In this document: positions 26,991 to 36,800 of the stretch, one piece after another
How the letters are laid out: every line of letters starts with the position of its first letter
Numbering within the stretch: the first letter of the stretch is position 1
Source of the DNA: an uncultured Eubacteriales bacterium
GTDB lineage: Bacteria; Bacillota; Clostridia; Oscillospirales; CAG-382
Reading direction: 5' to 3'
NCBI GenBank assembly: GCA_934446675.1
Contig: CAKSEL010000011.1
Location: 1 to 64,000, forward strand
DNA length: 64,000 bases
The notes under the pieces: generated by a model
The model's input: the letters and a program-made list of their open reading frames with translations, nothing else
Told to the model about the DNA's origin: nothing
The model's database searches: none
Position numbers and translations under genes: made by a program

Positions 26991-27017
26991 TGCGACACTT
27001 TTCGACAAAATTCGACA
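26991..27017 (-). promoter_or_regulatory. Three tandem Spo0A-box-like elements
   Basis: On the minus strand TGTCGAA (27017-27011), TGTCGAA (27007-27001) and TGTCGCA (26997-26991) repeat with an exact 10-bp period. TGTCGAA is the Spo0A box consensus, and 10-bp tandem spacing is how Spo0A dimers bind. The sites lie 40 to 66 bp upstream of the -35 box of the BspA-like gene. Confidence 0.5.
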
Positions 27018-27054
27018 AACATATATAGGTGCGCCGCAAATGCGCGTATATGAG

Positions 27055-27093
27055 CAAAAACAAAAGATCCGGCAGAAACAAGCTCCGCCGGAT
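27055..27093 (-). terminator. Terminator after patB
   Basis: Minus strand ATCCGGC (27093-27087) pairs with GCCGGAT (27073-27067), followed by a T-rich tract. Confidence 0.75.
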
Positions 27094-27119
27094 AAATATA
27101 TAATATATTATGATAGGAT

Positions 27120-28304
27120 TTAGCACCCGGAATGTTTAATATGCTCAAGATATGACCTGACTCCGTTGCGCAAACGGCTAAGACCGTCGGTCAGAACGCT
27201 GTTCGGGCACGCAGTGTTCAGCCTTATAAAGCACTTTCCGCTTTTGCCGTACTGTTCACCGTGCGAGAGATAAAGCCCCGTCGCGTGTCTGATGTATGCG
27301 CAAAGCTCTTTTGAACTTGCCGAAACGCGCGAACAGTCAAGCCACATAAGATATGTGCAGTCGGATTTTATGGCGCGTATTTCGGGTAAGTTCTGAGATA
27401 AAAACGCGTATACCGTGTTCTTGTTTTTCTCAATATACGCGTTTAACTCGTCAAGCCACTCTTCGCCCTTGTCAAACGCCGCGATTGCCGCAGGAACGGC
27501 AAAAACGTTGGGTTCCGCAACCTCGTCGGTGTTGAGCGCACGGTAAATTTTGTGCCGCAGAAAGGTATTTTCGGCATATACCGCAGCCGTCTGGATACCG
27601 GCAATGTTGAATGCCTTTGTCGGTGCAATGCAGGTTATGCTTATATCGCGGTTTACTTGGTTTACCGACGCAAACGGCACGTATTTTTTGCCGGGAGATG
27701 TAATGTCGCAGTGAATTTCGTCCGAAATTACCGTAACGCCGTGCTTTTTTGCAAGCTCGCCGACTTTTGCAAGCGTCTGTGCGTCCCATATCTTGCCGAC
27801 GGGATTCTGCGGATTGCATAATATCATGAGCGATACCTGCGGATCGGAAAGTTTCTTATCAAGATCGGGAAGATCCATTTCGTATTCACTGTCTTTGTAA
27901 ATCAGCGGATTTTCCAGCACGGTGCAGCCGTTGTTCAGTATGCTGTTGAAGAATATGTTGTAAACGGGAGTCTGTATAAGCACCTTTTCGCCGGGAGTGG
28001 TGAGCTTTCTTACGGCGCTTGAAATTGCCGGAATAACGCCGGTGCAGAAGATAAGCCCATCTTTTTTCATATCAAAGCCGTGGCGTCTTTTCCACCAGTC
28101 AATATATGCTCCGTACCATTCATCGGGAATGACGCCGTAGCCGAATACGCCGTGCGCGGCTCTTGAAATTATTGCGTCTTTTATTTCGGGCGCGGTTTCA
28201 AAATCCATGTCCGCAACCCACATTGGAAGTTCGTTTTCTTTTACGTCCCATTTGAGCGAGTTTGTGTTTCTTCTGTCCGTGACCTTGTCAAAATCGTATT
28301 TCAA
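27120..28304 (-). CDS. patB: MalY/PatB family PLP-dependent C-S lyase (aminotransferase fold)
   Basis: 394 residues, fold-type I PLP enzyme, cytoplasmic. The family opening WVADMDFETAPEIKDAI, substrate loop FGYGVIPDEWY, NPQNPVGKIW and DEIHCDI are present. The PLP lysine lies in APTKAFNIAG and the C-terminal Arg in FIRLNTACP. Members cleave cystathionine or cysteine to pyruvate, ammonia and a thiol, and some moonlight as regulators. The start is TTG (28304-28302) with a strong AAAGGAGG about 8 bases upstream; no ATG is near. It is cotranscribed behind the DUF3737 gene with a 31-base gap. Confidence 0.92.
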   Translation of the reverse strand: MKYDFDKVTDRRNTNSLKWDVKENELPMWVADMDFETAPEIKDAIISRAAHGVFGYGVIPDEWYGAYIDWWKRRHGFDMKKDGLIFCTGVIPAISSAVRKLTTPGEKVLIQTPVYNIFFNSILNNGCTVLENPLIYKDSEYEMDLPDLDKKLSDPQVSLMILCNPQNPVGKIWDAQTLAKVGELAKKHGVTVISDEIHCDITSPGKKYVPFASVNQVNRDISITCIAPTKAFNIAGIQTAAVYAENTFLRHKIYRALNTDEVAEPNVFAVPAAIAAFDKGEEWLDELNAYIEKNKNTVYAFLSQNLPEIRAIKSDCTYLMWLDCSRVSASSKELCAYIRHATGLYLSHGEQYGKSGKCFIRLNTACPNSVLTDGLSRLRNGVRSYLEHIKHSGC

Positions 28305-28335
28305 AACGCCGTACCTCCTTTGAAAAATGTGTTTT

Positions 28336-29199
28336 TTACGCGTTATCCTTGCCGCGTACCGTAATTTTTGTAAGCGACGGATCTATCCTGTCCTTTTCGA
28401 GTATAAGCTCTCCTATTTCGTCCGCAGTAATGCTGCCCGACGTCGGATTGATCACGCTTTCGACTTTTCCGTTGATGTCCGCCTCGACCTTTGAATACTC
28501 AAACGCAAGCGTTGTGTAGAGCAGTGTGCAGTTCTGCATTTTCAGCCCGTCAATGTAGCACATACCCTGCAGACTTTCTATCGTGCAGTTTACAAACGTC
28601 AGATTTTTTGCGTTCCAGCCGAGATATTCTCCCGAAATGAACGAGTCGTAAACCGTGACGTTCTCGCTGTTCCAGAAAGCGTCCTTTGAAAGCAAGCGCG
28701 AATTTCTGACGGTGACGTTCTTTACGCCGTCAAACGAATAGTTCCCGTAAAGCGTAAGTCCGTCTGCTTCCATGTTGTCGCAGTTCATTGCAAAATAGTC
28801 GCCTTTTGCGGTCACATTGCAAAGCTTCGTGTCCGAACAGTGCCAGAGAGTTTCGGCGGCGTTCGGAAAGGATACGTTTTTGAGCGTCAGATCTTTGCAT
28901 CTGCGGAAATTCTTGGGCGCTTCTATCGCACAGTCCGTAACGCTTATCCTGTCAGTGTACCATACTCCGGCGCGCGCCATGTCAAACCAAGTCGAGTTTT
29001 TTACATCAATGTCACGGCAGTACCAAAGCGGATATTTCCACTTGAACATACAGCCGTCAAGCTCAATGTCGGAACATTCCTTGAGAGGAGATTCTCCGTC
29101 ATGAAAAATGGTGTTTTTCACAAAAAGCCCGTTTTTTCCGAAAAGCGCGCGTTCTCCGGAAAGCATCTGATTTTGTATAATCTTTTTTTCCTTTGTCAT
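28336..29199 (-). CDS. DUF3737 beta-helix-like protein
   Basis: 287 residues, no signal peptide. The sequence is a ladder of short beta-strand repeats (DVKNSTWFDMAR; VTDCAIEAPKNFRRCKDLTLKNVSF; VRNSRLLSKDAFWNSENV, given in parts), typical of DUF3737 proteins, which are predicted right-handed beta-helices. No enzymatic function is established for the family. An AGAGGA site precedes ATG 29199, and patB follows in the same transcript, suggesting a shared regulon rather than a shared pathway. Confidence 0.85.
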   Translation of the reverse strand: MTKEKKIIQNQMLSGERALFGKNGLFVKNTIFHDGESPLKECSDIELDGCMFKWKYPLWYCRDIDVKNSTWFDMARAGVWYTDRISVTDCAIEAPKNFRRCKDLTLKNVSFPNAAETLWHCSDTKLCNVTAKGDYFAMNCDNMEADGLTLYGNYSFDGVKNVTVRNSRLLSKDAFWNSENVTVYDSFISGEYLGWNAKNLTFVNCTIESLQGMCYIDGLKMQNCTLLYTTLAFEYSKVEADINGKVESVINPTSGSITADEIGELILEKDRIDPSLTKITVRGKDNA

Positions 29200-29537
29200 A
29201 GCTTCCTCTTTAAACAGTATTGATTGTTTAATGATATTATATTATATATTATTGTAAAAAGCAAATGCAATAGGTTAAATATTTGTTTCATAATTTGCCG
29301 TAATTTCCGAATTTGTGTAAATAAGCCCCCGGGCTTTTGCGTTGCCGGCTGACTTTGTTTTTCGGAAAAATTGAGATATTCAAGAAAAAAACAGAGGGCG
29401 GCAAATATAGCTGTTGCTTTTTTGTAAAATATGTGATATACTTTATAAGACTTGCATATTGGAATATTATGTAAATAATTTAACGGCATACGGAGGCAGG
29501 AACAAATACGTCTGCGGTTATATACCCGGAGGAAATT
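29200..29537. other. 338-bp divergent intergenic region
   Basis: Leftward, overlapping TATAAT-like boxes (29236-29246 on the minus strand) lie before the DUF3737 gene with a poor -35. Rightward, the promoter at 29414-29442 serves the c-di-GMP gene. A short GCCC-CC-GGGC hairpin sits at about 29323-29334. The 95-base leader of the c-di-GMP gene shows no match to the GEMM riboswitch core. I see nothing else. Confidence 0.5.
29414..29442 (+). promoter_or_regulatory. Promoter of the c-di-GMP signalling gene
   Basis: TTGCTT (29414-29419), 17-bp spacer, TATACT (29437-29442). Confidence 0.45.
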
Positions 29538-32500
29538 ATGGATAAAAGCGCATACCCCGGAAAAACTGAATATACGGCAGAAAAAGCGGCGGATACCTTT
29601 TTGAAAAACAGTTCCTCCGGCGCGGACTCAAATTCCGTAAGGATATACGGACGTGACACTTTTTTTGAAAAAGCCGCTTCGATGATCTCCGGGAAAGCTC
29701 CGGGTTACTATATTATGTCATGTATAAATATAGATAATTTCAAGGTCATAAACGACCGCTACGGAACAGAGACCGGAGATAAGGTTCTGAAATATGTTGC
29801 TGAGAGCATAAGCGACGACATGAAAGATATAGGCGGAATATCCGGCAGAATAGCCGGTGATGATTTCGCGCTGCTTTTCCCGGCTGAATATGCAAATTCC
29901 GGAAGGCTTGCCCTCGGCTACAAAAAAGCCACGTCGCCCGACTGTATACCGCAGAAGATACGCATACGCGCCGGACGATACGCCGTTACTAATCTTTCCG
30001 AACCAGTTACGTCGATGTATGACCGCGCAAAAATAGCGGCAAATTCCATACGCTCAAACTACGAAAAGAATATCGAGCTGTATAACGATTCCATGCGCAC
30101 CGATCTTGTAAAAAGGCAGAAGATAGTGGACAATATGCGCGAAGCTCTCGCAAACGGCGAGTTTGAGGCGTGGTTTCAGCCGCAGTATAACCATGCGACG
30201 GGTGCTCTTATAGGCGCGGAGGCGCTTGTCAGATGGAAAAAGGACGGAGAATATATATCTCCCGCCGAGTTTATACCGATTTTTGAACAGAACGGCTTTA
30301 TATATGAAACCGACAGATATATATGGGAGCAGGTCTGCATAAAGTTAAGAGGCTGGATAGACGCCGGATTTTCTCCGCTTCCCGTTTCGGTAAACATTTC
30401 AAGACGCGATATTCTGCACAGCGATTTTGTTGAAGTTATTACGGGAATAGTAAAGAAGTACGGTATTCCGGAAAAGCTGTTCAGAGTTGAGATAACAGAG
30501 TCCGCGTTTGCAGGTTCGGAGGAACTTATCTGCGAAAGGGTAACAAAGCTTGTATCTCTCGGCTATACGGTGGAAATTGACGACTTCGGCAGCGGATATT
30601 CGACGCTCAATACTCTCAAAGACGTTCCGGCGTCGGTTCTTAAACTCGACATGAAGTTTTTTGAGAGCAAAAAGAACCGCGGACGCGCAGGAAATATAGT
30701 GGAATCTATCGTAAGAATGGCAAAGTGGCTCGGAATGGCTGTAATTGCCGAAGGCGTTGAACAAAAGGAACAGGCGGATTATCTGAAATCAATAGGCTGC
30801 TATTATATACAGGGCTTTTACTATGCAAAGCCGATGCCGGCGCAAGATTATGAAAAGCTGCTTAAAAACTCTTCAAAGGAACATGAGCTGTCAAGGCTCA
30901 AAACCATAGAAAATCATAATCAGGCAGAGTTCTGGAATCCCAAGTCCATGGAAACGCTGATTTTCAACAGCTATGTCGGCGGCGCGTGTATTTTCGAGCG
31001 TCATAACGGCGTTGACGAAGTGATACGCATAAACGACAGATACTGCAAGGAGTACGGCGGCATAATACCCGAAGGTACGCCGCTTGCGGAAGTCGGTCTT
31101 TCGCGGTATATAATTCCTGCGGATAAAGAAAAGTTTTTCGATACGATAGAGCTTGCAGATAAAACCGATAAACAGCAGAGCTGCGAAGTCAGAACGCAGG
31201 GAAACGGCAGAAACGAATATCTGCGCATGACCGTAAGAGTAATTGCAAGGGCAGCCGAAAGACTGCTTTACTATGCCGTTGTCGTAAATACGACGGAACT
31301 TCATAAGGCTCAGATAAACGAACGCAACGCGTCAAAGCAGCTCAATACCATTATAGACAGTATAAAAGGCTGCGTAATAGCGTCGCTGTACCGTTCGCCT
31401 GACGATATTGATATTATTTATCTCAACGACGGTTTCTATTCGATGTTCGGATATACCAAAGAGCAGTATGAAAGGGAAGTTTCGTTTATAAACGATCTGA
31501 TTTTCCCCGATGACCTTGAATATACGGCAAAAATGGTGGAAATGGTAAGCAGTACCGGCAAATCGCTGACATACGAATACCGCTGCCGCAAACGTGACGG
31601 CAGCATAATCTGGGTTCAGATGACAAATTCGCTTATATCGCTTGACGGAATTTCCGATAAGGTTCTTCTCGGCGTGGCAACAGACATAACTTCGCGCAAA
31701 CTTCTCGCGCAGAAGGAAGCCGAGATGAGCGATAAGCTCAGTGCCGTACTAAATACCGCGGAAAACGGAATAACCGCAGCCACGGTCGAGAACGGCAGAG
31801 TTTCATTTATTATCGCAAACGATAAGTTTTATGAAATTCACGGTCTGAAAAAGCAGTCCGGCACAAATTTGCCTTTGGAGAAACTTCTTGATCTTACGCA
31901 TAACGCGGACAGGCAATTTGTATCCGAAAAGGTAACGGACGCGGTCAAAAACGGAAATAAGCTCGATATAGAGTACAGAATAATCCGTCCCGACGGGAAT
32001 ACCGTCTGGGTAAAGGCGATAAGCACGGCGACAAATATATCCGGAATTTCACAGCCGGTTCATGTCACGGTGTTTTCCGATATTACCGACGAGAAAAACG
32101 CATACGGCAGACTGAAGTTTTTAAATAATTCCGCGCATGAAATACTTGCCCAGCCCGATACGGATATGGCGATAAATCATACTCTCTCAAAAATGTTGGA
32201 TTATTTCGGCGCAAACCGCGCATGTGTGTTCGAGTTTGATTATTCCGACGGCACTACAAGCAACACGTATGAAGTGTGCGCGGACGGCGTTGAAAAAGAG
32301 ATTGATCTTTTGCAGAAAATACCGATAGACACGGCAGACTGCTGGATAGAGATGTTTGAAAGCACGGGATACGCTGCAATAGATGACGTCCGTAAGATGC
32401 AGGGCAAAGATAAACTCAAAAAAATACTGCTTATGCAGAATATAGAGTCGATCATAGTTTCACCTCTCAGGTGCGACGGCAAACTTGTGGGATTTGCCGG

Positions 32501-32963
32501 AGTCGATAATCCGTCTAACGACGTAAACGGAGTGCAGTATCTCGCGGCGCTCGGCGATTATATTGCGGTGCTTTTAACAAGACGCGATCTGTCTGCTGAA
32601 ATTGAAGAAGAACGAAAGCTTTCTCACGAACTGCTTGACAATCTTCCCTGCGGCGCGGCACTGTATGAATATGACGGAAAGAATGTTGTTGCGCTGCACC
32701 TCAACAAACGCTATACAGAGATGACCGGACGTCCGGAATACAGTCCGCGTTCAATAAGCGCGCCGGTTGAGTTTGTGCACCCGGACGACAGAAAGAATCT
32801 TGCTTTTGACATTGTTAATGATGGAGCAGACAGAGATAAGACCGTACAGTGCAGTATGCGTATACTTTGCGGCGACGGACAGTACCGAAACTTTGAAGTA
32901 AAAGCCTCATTTAAGAAAAGATCCGACGGAAAATATCTTGTATACGCAATGTTTGACCGATAA
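29538..32963 (+). CDS. GGDEF-EAL protein with C-terminal PAS/GAF sensor array
   Basis: 1141 residues, no membrane helix. GGDEF-like domain at about 30-185: NIDNFKVINDRYG is normal, but the active-site signature is AGDDF instead of GGDEF, so synthase activity is doubtful. EAL domain at about 195-440 keeps the catalytic set: EALVRW, the Glu in VEITESAF, IDDFGSGYSTL, a Lys-x-Asp in LKLDMKF and the Glu of IAEGVEQ with QGFYYAKP, so c-di-GMP hydrolysis is likely. Downstream come PAS domains (about 455-580, 590-720, 725-850), a GAF domain (about 855-1010) and a last PAS (about 1025-1141). Output domains first and sensors last reverses the usual order. A CGGAGG site precedes the start. Signal and target are unknown. 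Confidence 0.9.
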   Translation: MDKSAYPGKTEYTAEKAADTFLKNSSSGADSNSVRIYGRDTFFEKAASMISGKAPGYYIMSCINIDNFKVINDRYGTETGDKVLKYVAESISDDMKDIGGISGRIAGDDFALLFPAEYANSGRLALGYKKATSPDCIPQKIRIRAGRYAVTNLSEPVTSMYDRAKIAANSIRSNYEKNIELYNDSMRTDLVKRQKIVDNMREALANGEFEAWFQPQYNHATGALIGAEALVRWKKDGEYISPAEFIPIFEQNGFIYETDRYIWEQVCIKLRGWIDAGFSPLPVSVNISRRDILHSDFVEVITGIVKKYGIPEKLFRVEITESAFAGSEELICERVTKLVSLGYTVEIDDFGSGYSTLNTLKDVPASVLKLDMKFFESKKNRGRAGNIVESIVRMAKWLGMAVIAEGVEQKEQADYLKSIGCYYIQGFYYAKPMPAQDYEKLLKNSSKEHELSRLKTIENHNQAEFWNPKSMETLIFNSYVGGACIFERHNGVDEVIRINDRYCKEYGGIIPEGTPLAEVGLSRYIIPADKEKFFDTIELADKTDKQQSCEVRTQGNGRNEYLRMTVRVIARAAERLLYYAVVVNTTELHKAQINERNASKQLNTIIDSIKGCVIASLYRSPDDIDIIYLNDGFYSMFGYTKEQYEREVSFINDLIFPDDLEYTAKMVEMVSSTGKSLTYEYRCRKRDGSIIWVQMTNSLISLDGISDKVLLGVATDITSRKLLAQKEAEMSDKLSAVLNTAENGITAATVENGRVSFIIANDKFYEIHGLKKQSGTNLPLEKLLDLTHNADRQFVSEKVTDAVKNGNKLDIEYRIIRPDGNTVWVKAISTATNISGISQPVHVTVFSDITDEKNAYGRLKFLNNSAHEILAQPDTDMAINHTLSKMLDYFGANRACVFEFDYSDGTTSNTYEVCADGVEKEIDLLQKIPIDTADCWIEMFESTGYAAIDDVRKMQGKDKLKKILLMQNIESIIVSPLRCDGKLVGFAGVDNPSNDVNGVQYLAALGDYIAVLLTRRDLSAEIEEERKLSHELLDNLPCGAALYEYDGKNVVALHLNKRYTEMTGRPEYSPRSISAPVEFVHPDDRKNLAFDIVNDGADRDKTVQCSMRILCGDGQYRNFEVKASFKKRSDGKYLVYAMFDR

Positions 32964-33024
32964 TACAATAATAAGAATATAAAACCGTGCTTTTTTGCGG
33001 TGAAAAGAAGTGGAGAAAAATTTA

Positions 33025-33585
33025 ATGGGACTTGCCGAATTATTCGTACTTGCGGTCGTGCTTTCGATGGACGCGTTTGCAGTGTCTGTCTGTAAAGGGC
33101 TTGCACTGAAGAACATAAAGCTTAAAAATGCGCTCTGGGTAGGACTCTGGTTCGGTGCATTTCAGGCGATAATGCCGCTTACGGGCTTTTTCTTGGGTGT
33201 GAGCTTTAAAGGTATAGTCGAGGCGTTTGCACCGTGGATAGCATTTGCGCTGCTTGCTCTTATCGGAGTAAATATGGTAAGAGAGGCTCTCGGAGAAGAG
33301 GAAAAGGCTGACGCAGGACTCGGCGTAAAGGAAATGTTTTTGCTTGCTGTCGCGACAAGCATAGACGCACTTGCCGTAGGCGTTTCTTTTGCAATGATGG
33401 GAAATGTAAATATCGCATACGCCGTTACTTTTATCGGCTGCGTCACATTTGCGCTTTCCGCAATCGGAGTAAAGGTCGGCAGCGTGTTCGGTACCAGATA
33501 TAATAAGCGTGCGCAGATCACCGGAGGCGTGGTTCTTGTGCTTCTCGGTCTGAAAATCATTCTCGAGCACTTCGGAATTATCTGA
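33025..33585 (+). CDS. mntP: Manganese efflux pump MntP
   Basis: 186 residues with six membrane helices, matching E. coli MntP (188). Helix 1 has VLSMDAFAVSVCKGLAL and helix 4 the internal repeat VATSIDALAVGVSFAMM; the paired Asp residues in these SxDAxAV motifs are required for manganese export. The pump removes excess Mn(II) from the cytoplasm. GTG 33010 is possible, but GGAG at 33012-33015 serves ATG 33025. The 61-base gap after the c-di-GMP gene is too short for a yybP-ykoY manganese riboswitch and shows no promoter, so it is probably cotranscribed or expressed from within the upstream gene. Confidence 0.93.
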   Translation: MGLAELFVLAVVLSMDAFAVSVCKGLALKNIKLKNALWVGLWFGAFQAIMPLTGFFLGVSFKGIVEAFAPWIAFALLALIGVNMVREALGEEEKADAGLGVKEMFLLAVATSIDALAVGVSFAMMGNVNIAYAVTFIGCVTFALSAIGVKVGSVFGTRYNKRAQITGGVVLVLLGLKIILEHFGII

Positions 33586-33621
33586 AATGCCGTAAAAAGT
33601 ATAATATTTGTGTTATTTTGC

Positions 33622-33651
33622 GTGCCGGAACATTCTCCGGCACATTTTTTT
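33622..33651 (+). terminator. Terminator after mntP
   Basis: GTGCCGGA (33622-33629) pairs with TCCGGCAC (33636-33643), then A and seven T residues. Confidence 0.92.
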
Positions 33652-33753
33652 GCGGAATAAAGGCAGAAAACGGGTTAATAATTCAAGCTGCGGTTAAAAT
33701 TGTGCAAATTGCTGTTTTTTGTTGTATAAAGTGACGATGTTGGCATAACGGTA

Positions 33754-33782
33754 TTGAAAAAACGCAGGTAAAATGGTAATAT
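33754..33782 (+). promoter_or_regulatory. Promoter of the large SLH glycosidase-like gene
   Basis: TTGAAA (33754-33759), 17-bp spacer, TAATAT (33777-33782). The leader of about 85 bases holds a direct repeat TATGTATTAT (33808-33817 and 33819-33828) and a small GGTTC-TAT-GAACC hairpin (about 33830-33842). Confidence 0.5.
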
Positions 33783-33875
33783 AACATTGTTTAAAATTTG
33801 TATTTGTTATGTATTATTTATGTATTATCGGTTCTATGAACCTGTAATAAATACCAACAAGGAGAGAGTGGATAA

Positions 33876-36800
33876 ATGAAACTCAAAAAACTCGGCGGAG
33901 TCATAGCAGGCTCTGCAATAGTTGCCGCTTTGTGTCTTTCTTCGTCCGCGCAGTTTGCAAAAACGCTTACGCTTGCAGACGGACAGTTCAAAGACGTAAA
34001 GAAAGATGCATGGTATGCGTCCGAAGTAAAGAACGCATATGAGCTCGGCTTTATGAACGGCACCGCAGCCGACAGCTTTTCACCCGACGGAAGCGTTACC
34101 GTTGCCCAGGGAATAACCATGGCGGCGCGTGTTCACGCACTCAACAACGGCAAAGACGTTCCCGCAAACAGCACGACCGGAAACTGGTATGACAATGCCG
34201 TAAAGTACGCGCTTGATAACGGCATCATCACCGAAGGTCAGTTCGACAGCTACACAAGAGACGCAAAGCGTTACGAAGTAGCACAACTCTTCTATTCGGC
34301 AATGCCGGCAGACGCCTATAAGGCAGTAAACGCCGTGTATTCGATTCCCGACGTGTCAAACGCCTCCGATTATTCGGATATGCTGCTTGTAATGTACAAT
34401 GCAGGTATAGTAATGGGTTCGGACGAATACGGCAACTTCTATCCGGAAAACAACATCAAGAGAAGCGAGTGCGCGGCAATCATCAACCGCGTTGCACTTC
34501 CCGAAAACAGACTTCATAAGACTCTTAAACATGACCGTTCCGACGACGCGTATACGCTCTGCTATAACGAGATGTATGCCGGATATAAGGAAGGCATAAA
34601 CTCCGGCTGGGTTCTCGATAACCGCGGCGGTGCTCCCAGATATTCGCTTGACGGCGGATACGGCGCGCTCAATGATGTAAGCACAGAACTCGGCACGGCA
34701 ATGATCCGTGAATTCAACCCGGTATACTCCGGCAGAATAGTGACCGAAGCGTCATACAGCATAAAGGGCGACGGCGTGTTCCTTGAATTCAGAGACGTAA
34801 ACGATAAGCCTACCTATCAGATAAAGACGGTAGACGGCTCGTGGAAAATTCTCGGTAAAGACGGAACATATACCACAATTCTTGAAAATGCGTTCGGCGA
34901 AATCGGAGCAAAGAACTTTAATTTCAGAATTGTGACCGACCTCAATACCGGAAAGAGCACGACTTATATCAATAATGAAGACTGCGGTACATATCCGCTT
35001 CTTTCCGACAGTGTTCTCAACTTCAGATTTGCAACAGATGAAAAGTCTACCGGCGCAATCTCCGGTTCAAGGATTAATATTGTCGTAAACTACGGAGCAT
35101 ATGAGGACTTTACGTTCTTCGGTCCCGAAAGCGTATACGGCTGGAACGCAACAGAGGGTGCAAAGCTTACAAGCGGAGAACTCACTCTTGATGAAAATTC
35201 TTCGGCTGTAAAGAGCTTTGATAAGATCGGCGGCAAGGTTGTCGGCGAGACCTATTTCATTCTTCCCGACGGCGGCGAATTCTCTTACACACTCAAGAGC
35301 GGAGATACAGCTTCCGTAACATTTGCAGCCAAGGACGGCAAATTCTACGCAAACGATAAGGAAGTTTATACCTATACTAAGAATATGTGGTACAGACTCA
35401 GAATTGAGGCTGATACAAAGAATTCAAGCGCAAACGTACTTCTCAACGGCAGAAGCATAGGCGAGGTCAAGCTCGGCGCTTCTTCCGAAATTGATAAATT
35501 CGAGGTTAAGACAGGCGCTGCAACGACCGCAAGACTTGACTTTATGAAGGTTTACGGTCTTGTTGAGCACGCAGACTATGTTCCCGAACCTACCGCAAAG
35601 GCAAACCTTGACGACTACGTTGTAGGTCTTAATATCTGCTCTCTTTGGAGAAACGGTACTCATTTCGGTTGGTCGTGCGTAACTCCTTACGATGAACCCA
35701 AGACGGTTCTCGGCTACTATGATGAAGGTATGCCCGAATCGGCTGACTGGGAAATCAAGTACATGGTTGAGCACGGAATCGACTTCCAGGCATTCTGCTG
35801 GTACAGCGATCTTTCCGACGCTCCTCTTAAGGATCCCAGAAACGGCGAACAGCTCCATAACGGTTATATGTACTCCAAGTACAGCGACTATATGAAGTAT
35901 ACTCTTATCTGGGAAGCTGCAAACAGCGCAAGATTCCATGCGGACGCGTTCAGAAACTATGTAATTCCTTACTGGTTTGAAAACTACTTCCTCGATGACA
36001 GATACTTAAAGCTCGACAATAAGATCATACTCTGCCTGTTCGGTGCAAATCATCTTTCGCAGAACGATTACTTCGGAAGCGCCGAAAAAGCAAAGGTAGA
36101 ACTCGATTACCTTGATGAAGTTGCAAAGAGCTACGGCTTTGACGGCGTTGTAATACTCGCCTGCAGCGGTCCTCAGGGCATGGGTATCGAAGGAAACTAT
36201 GCGTATAACTGGGGTGCAGCCGGAAAATCTCTCCAGACCAACAAGGACAGAAACCTCAGCAACGCAACTTCAAGCAAAACCTGCTACACCGTTCCCACAA
36301 TAAGCGTAGGCTTTGACAGCATACCGTGGCACGGCACAAGAAACGGCATAATGACCGTAGAAGACTTTGACGCTGCTGCAAAGTGGGTTAAGGACAGCTA
36401 TCTCCCCAGATTCCAGACCAAGGGTACATGGAATGAAAGACTTGTAATGCTCTCCACATGGAACGAGTACGGCGAAGGAACATATATCATGCCTTCCGGA
36501 CTCAACGGTTTTGGTTATCTCGACGCTGTAAGAAAGAACTTTACAAATCTTCCCGATGAGCATGAGGATAAAACTCCGACCGCTGCTCAGTCCGAGCGTT
36601 TCAACCACCTCTATCCGCAGTATGCAAGACTTCTGCGCAGACAGGGCTGGCTCAAGTATAACAACGGCGGTTCTTTAAAGCTTGAATCAGAGCTTTATGT
36701 AAACGATCTTCCTTTCGTAAGCGAAATACCTTCTCAGAATAATGCCGCAGCAGGCATACTCTATCCGTTCGATCCGGCAACCGGCGAAGCATTCGCTCTT

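Noticed and set aside
29443..29537. Possible c-di-GMP riboswitch before the GGDEF-EAL gene
   Set aside because: The conserved GEMM core elements are absent; only a short Gly/Cys-poor leader with a ribosome site is seen.
32964..33024. yybP-ykoY manganese riboswitch before mntP
   Set aside because: The gap is only 61 bases and shows no conserved core or promoter.
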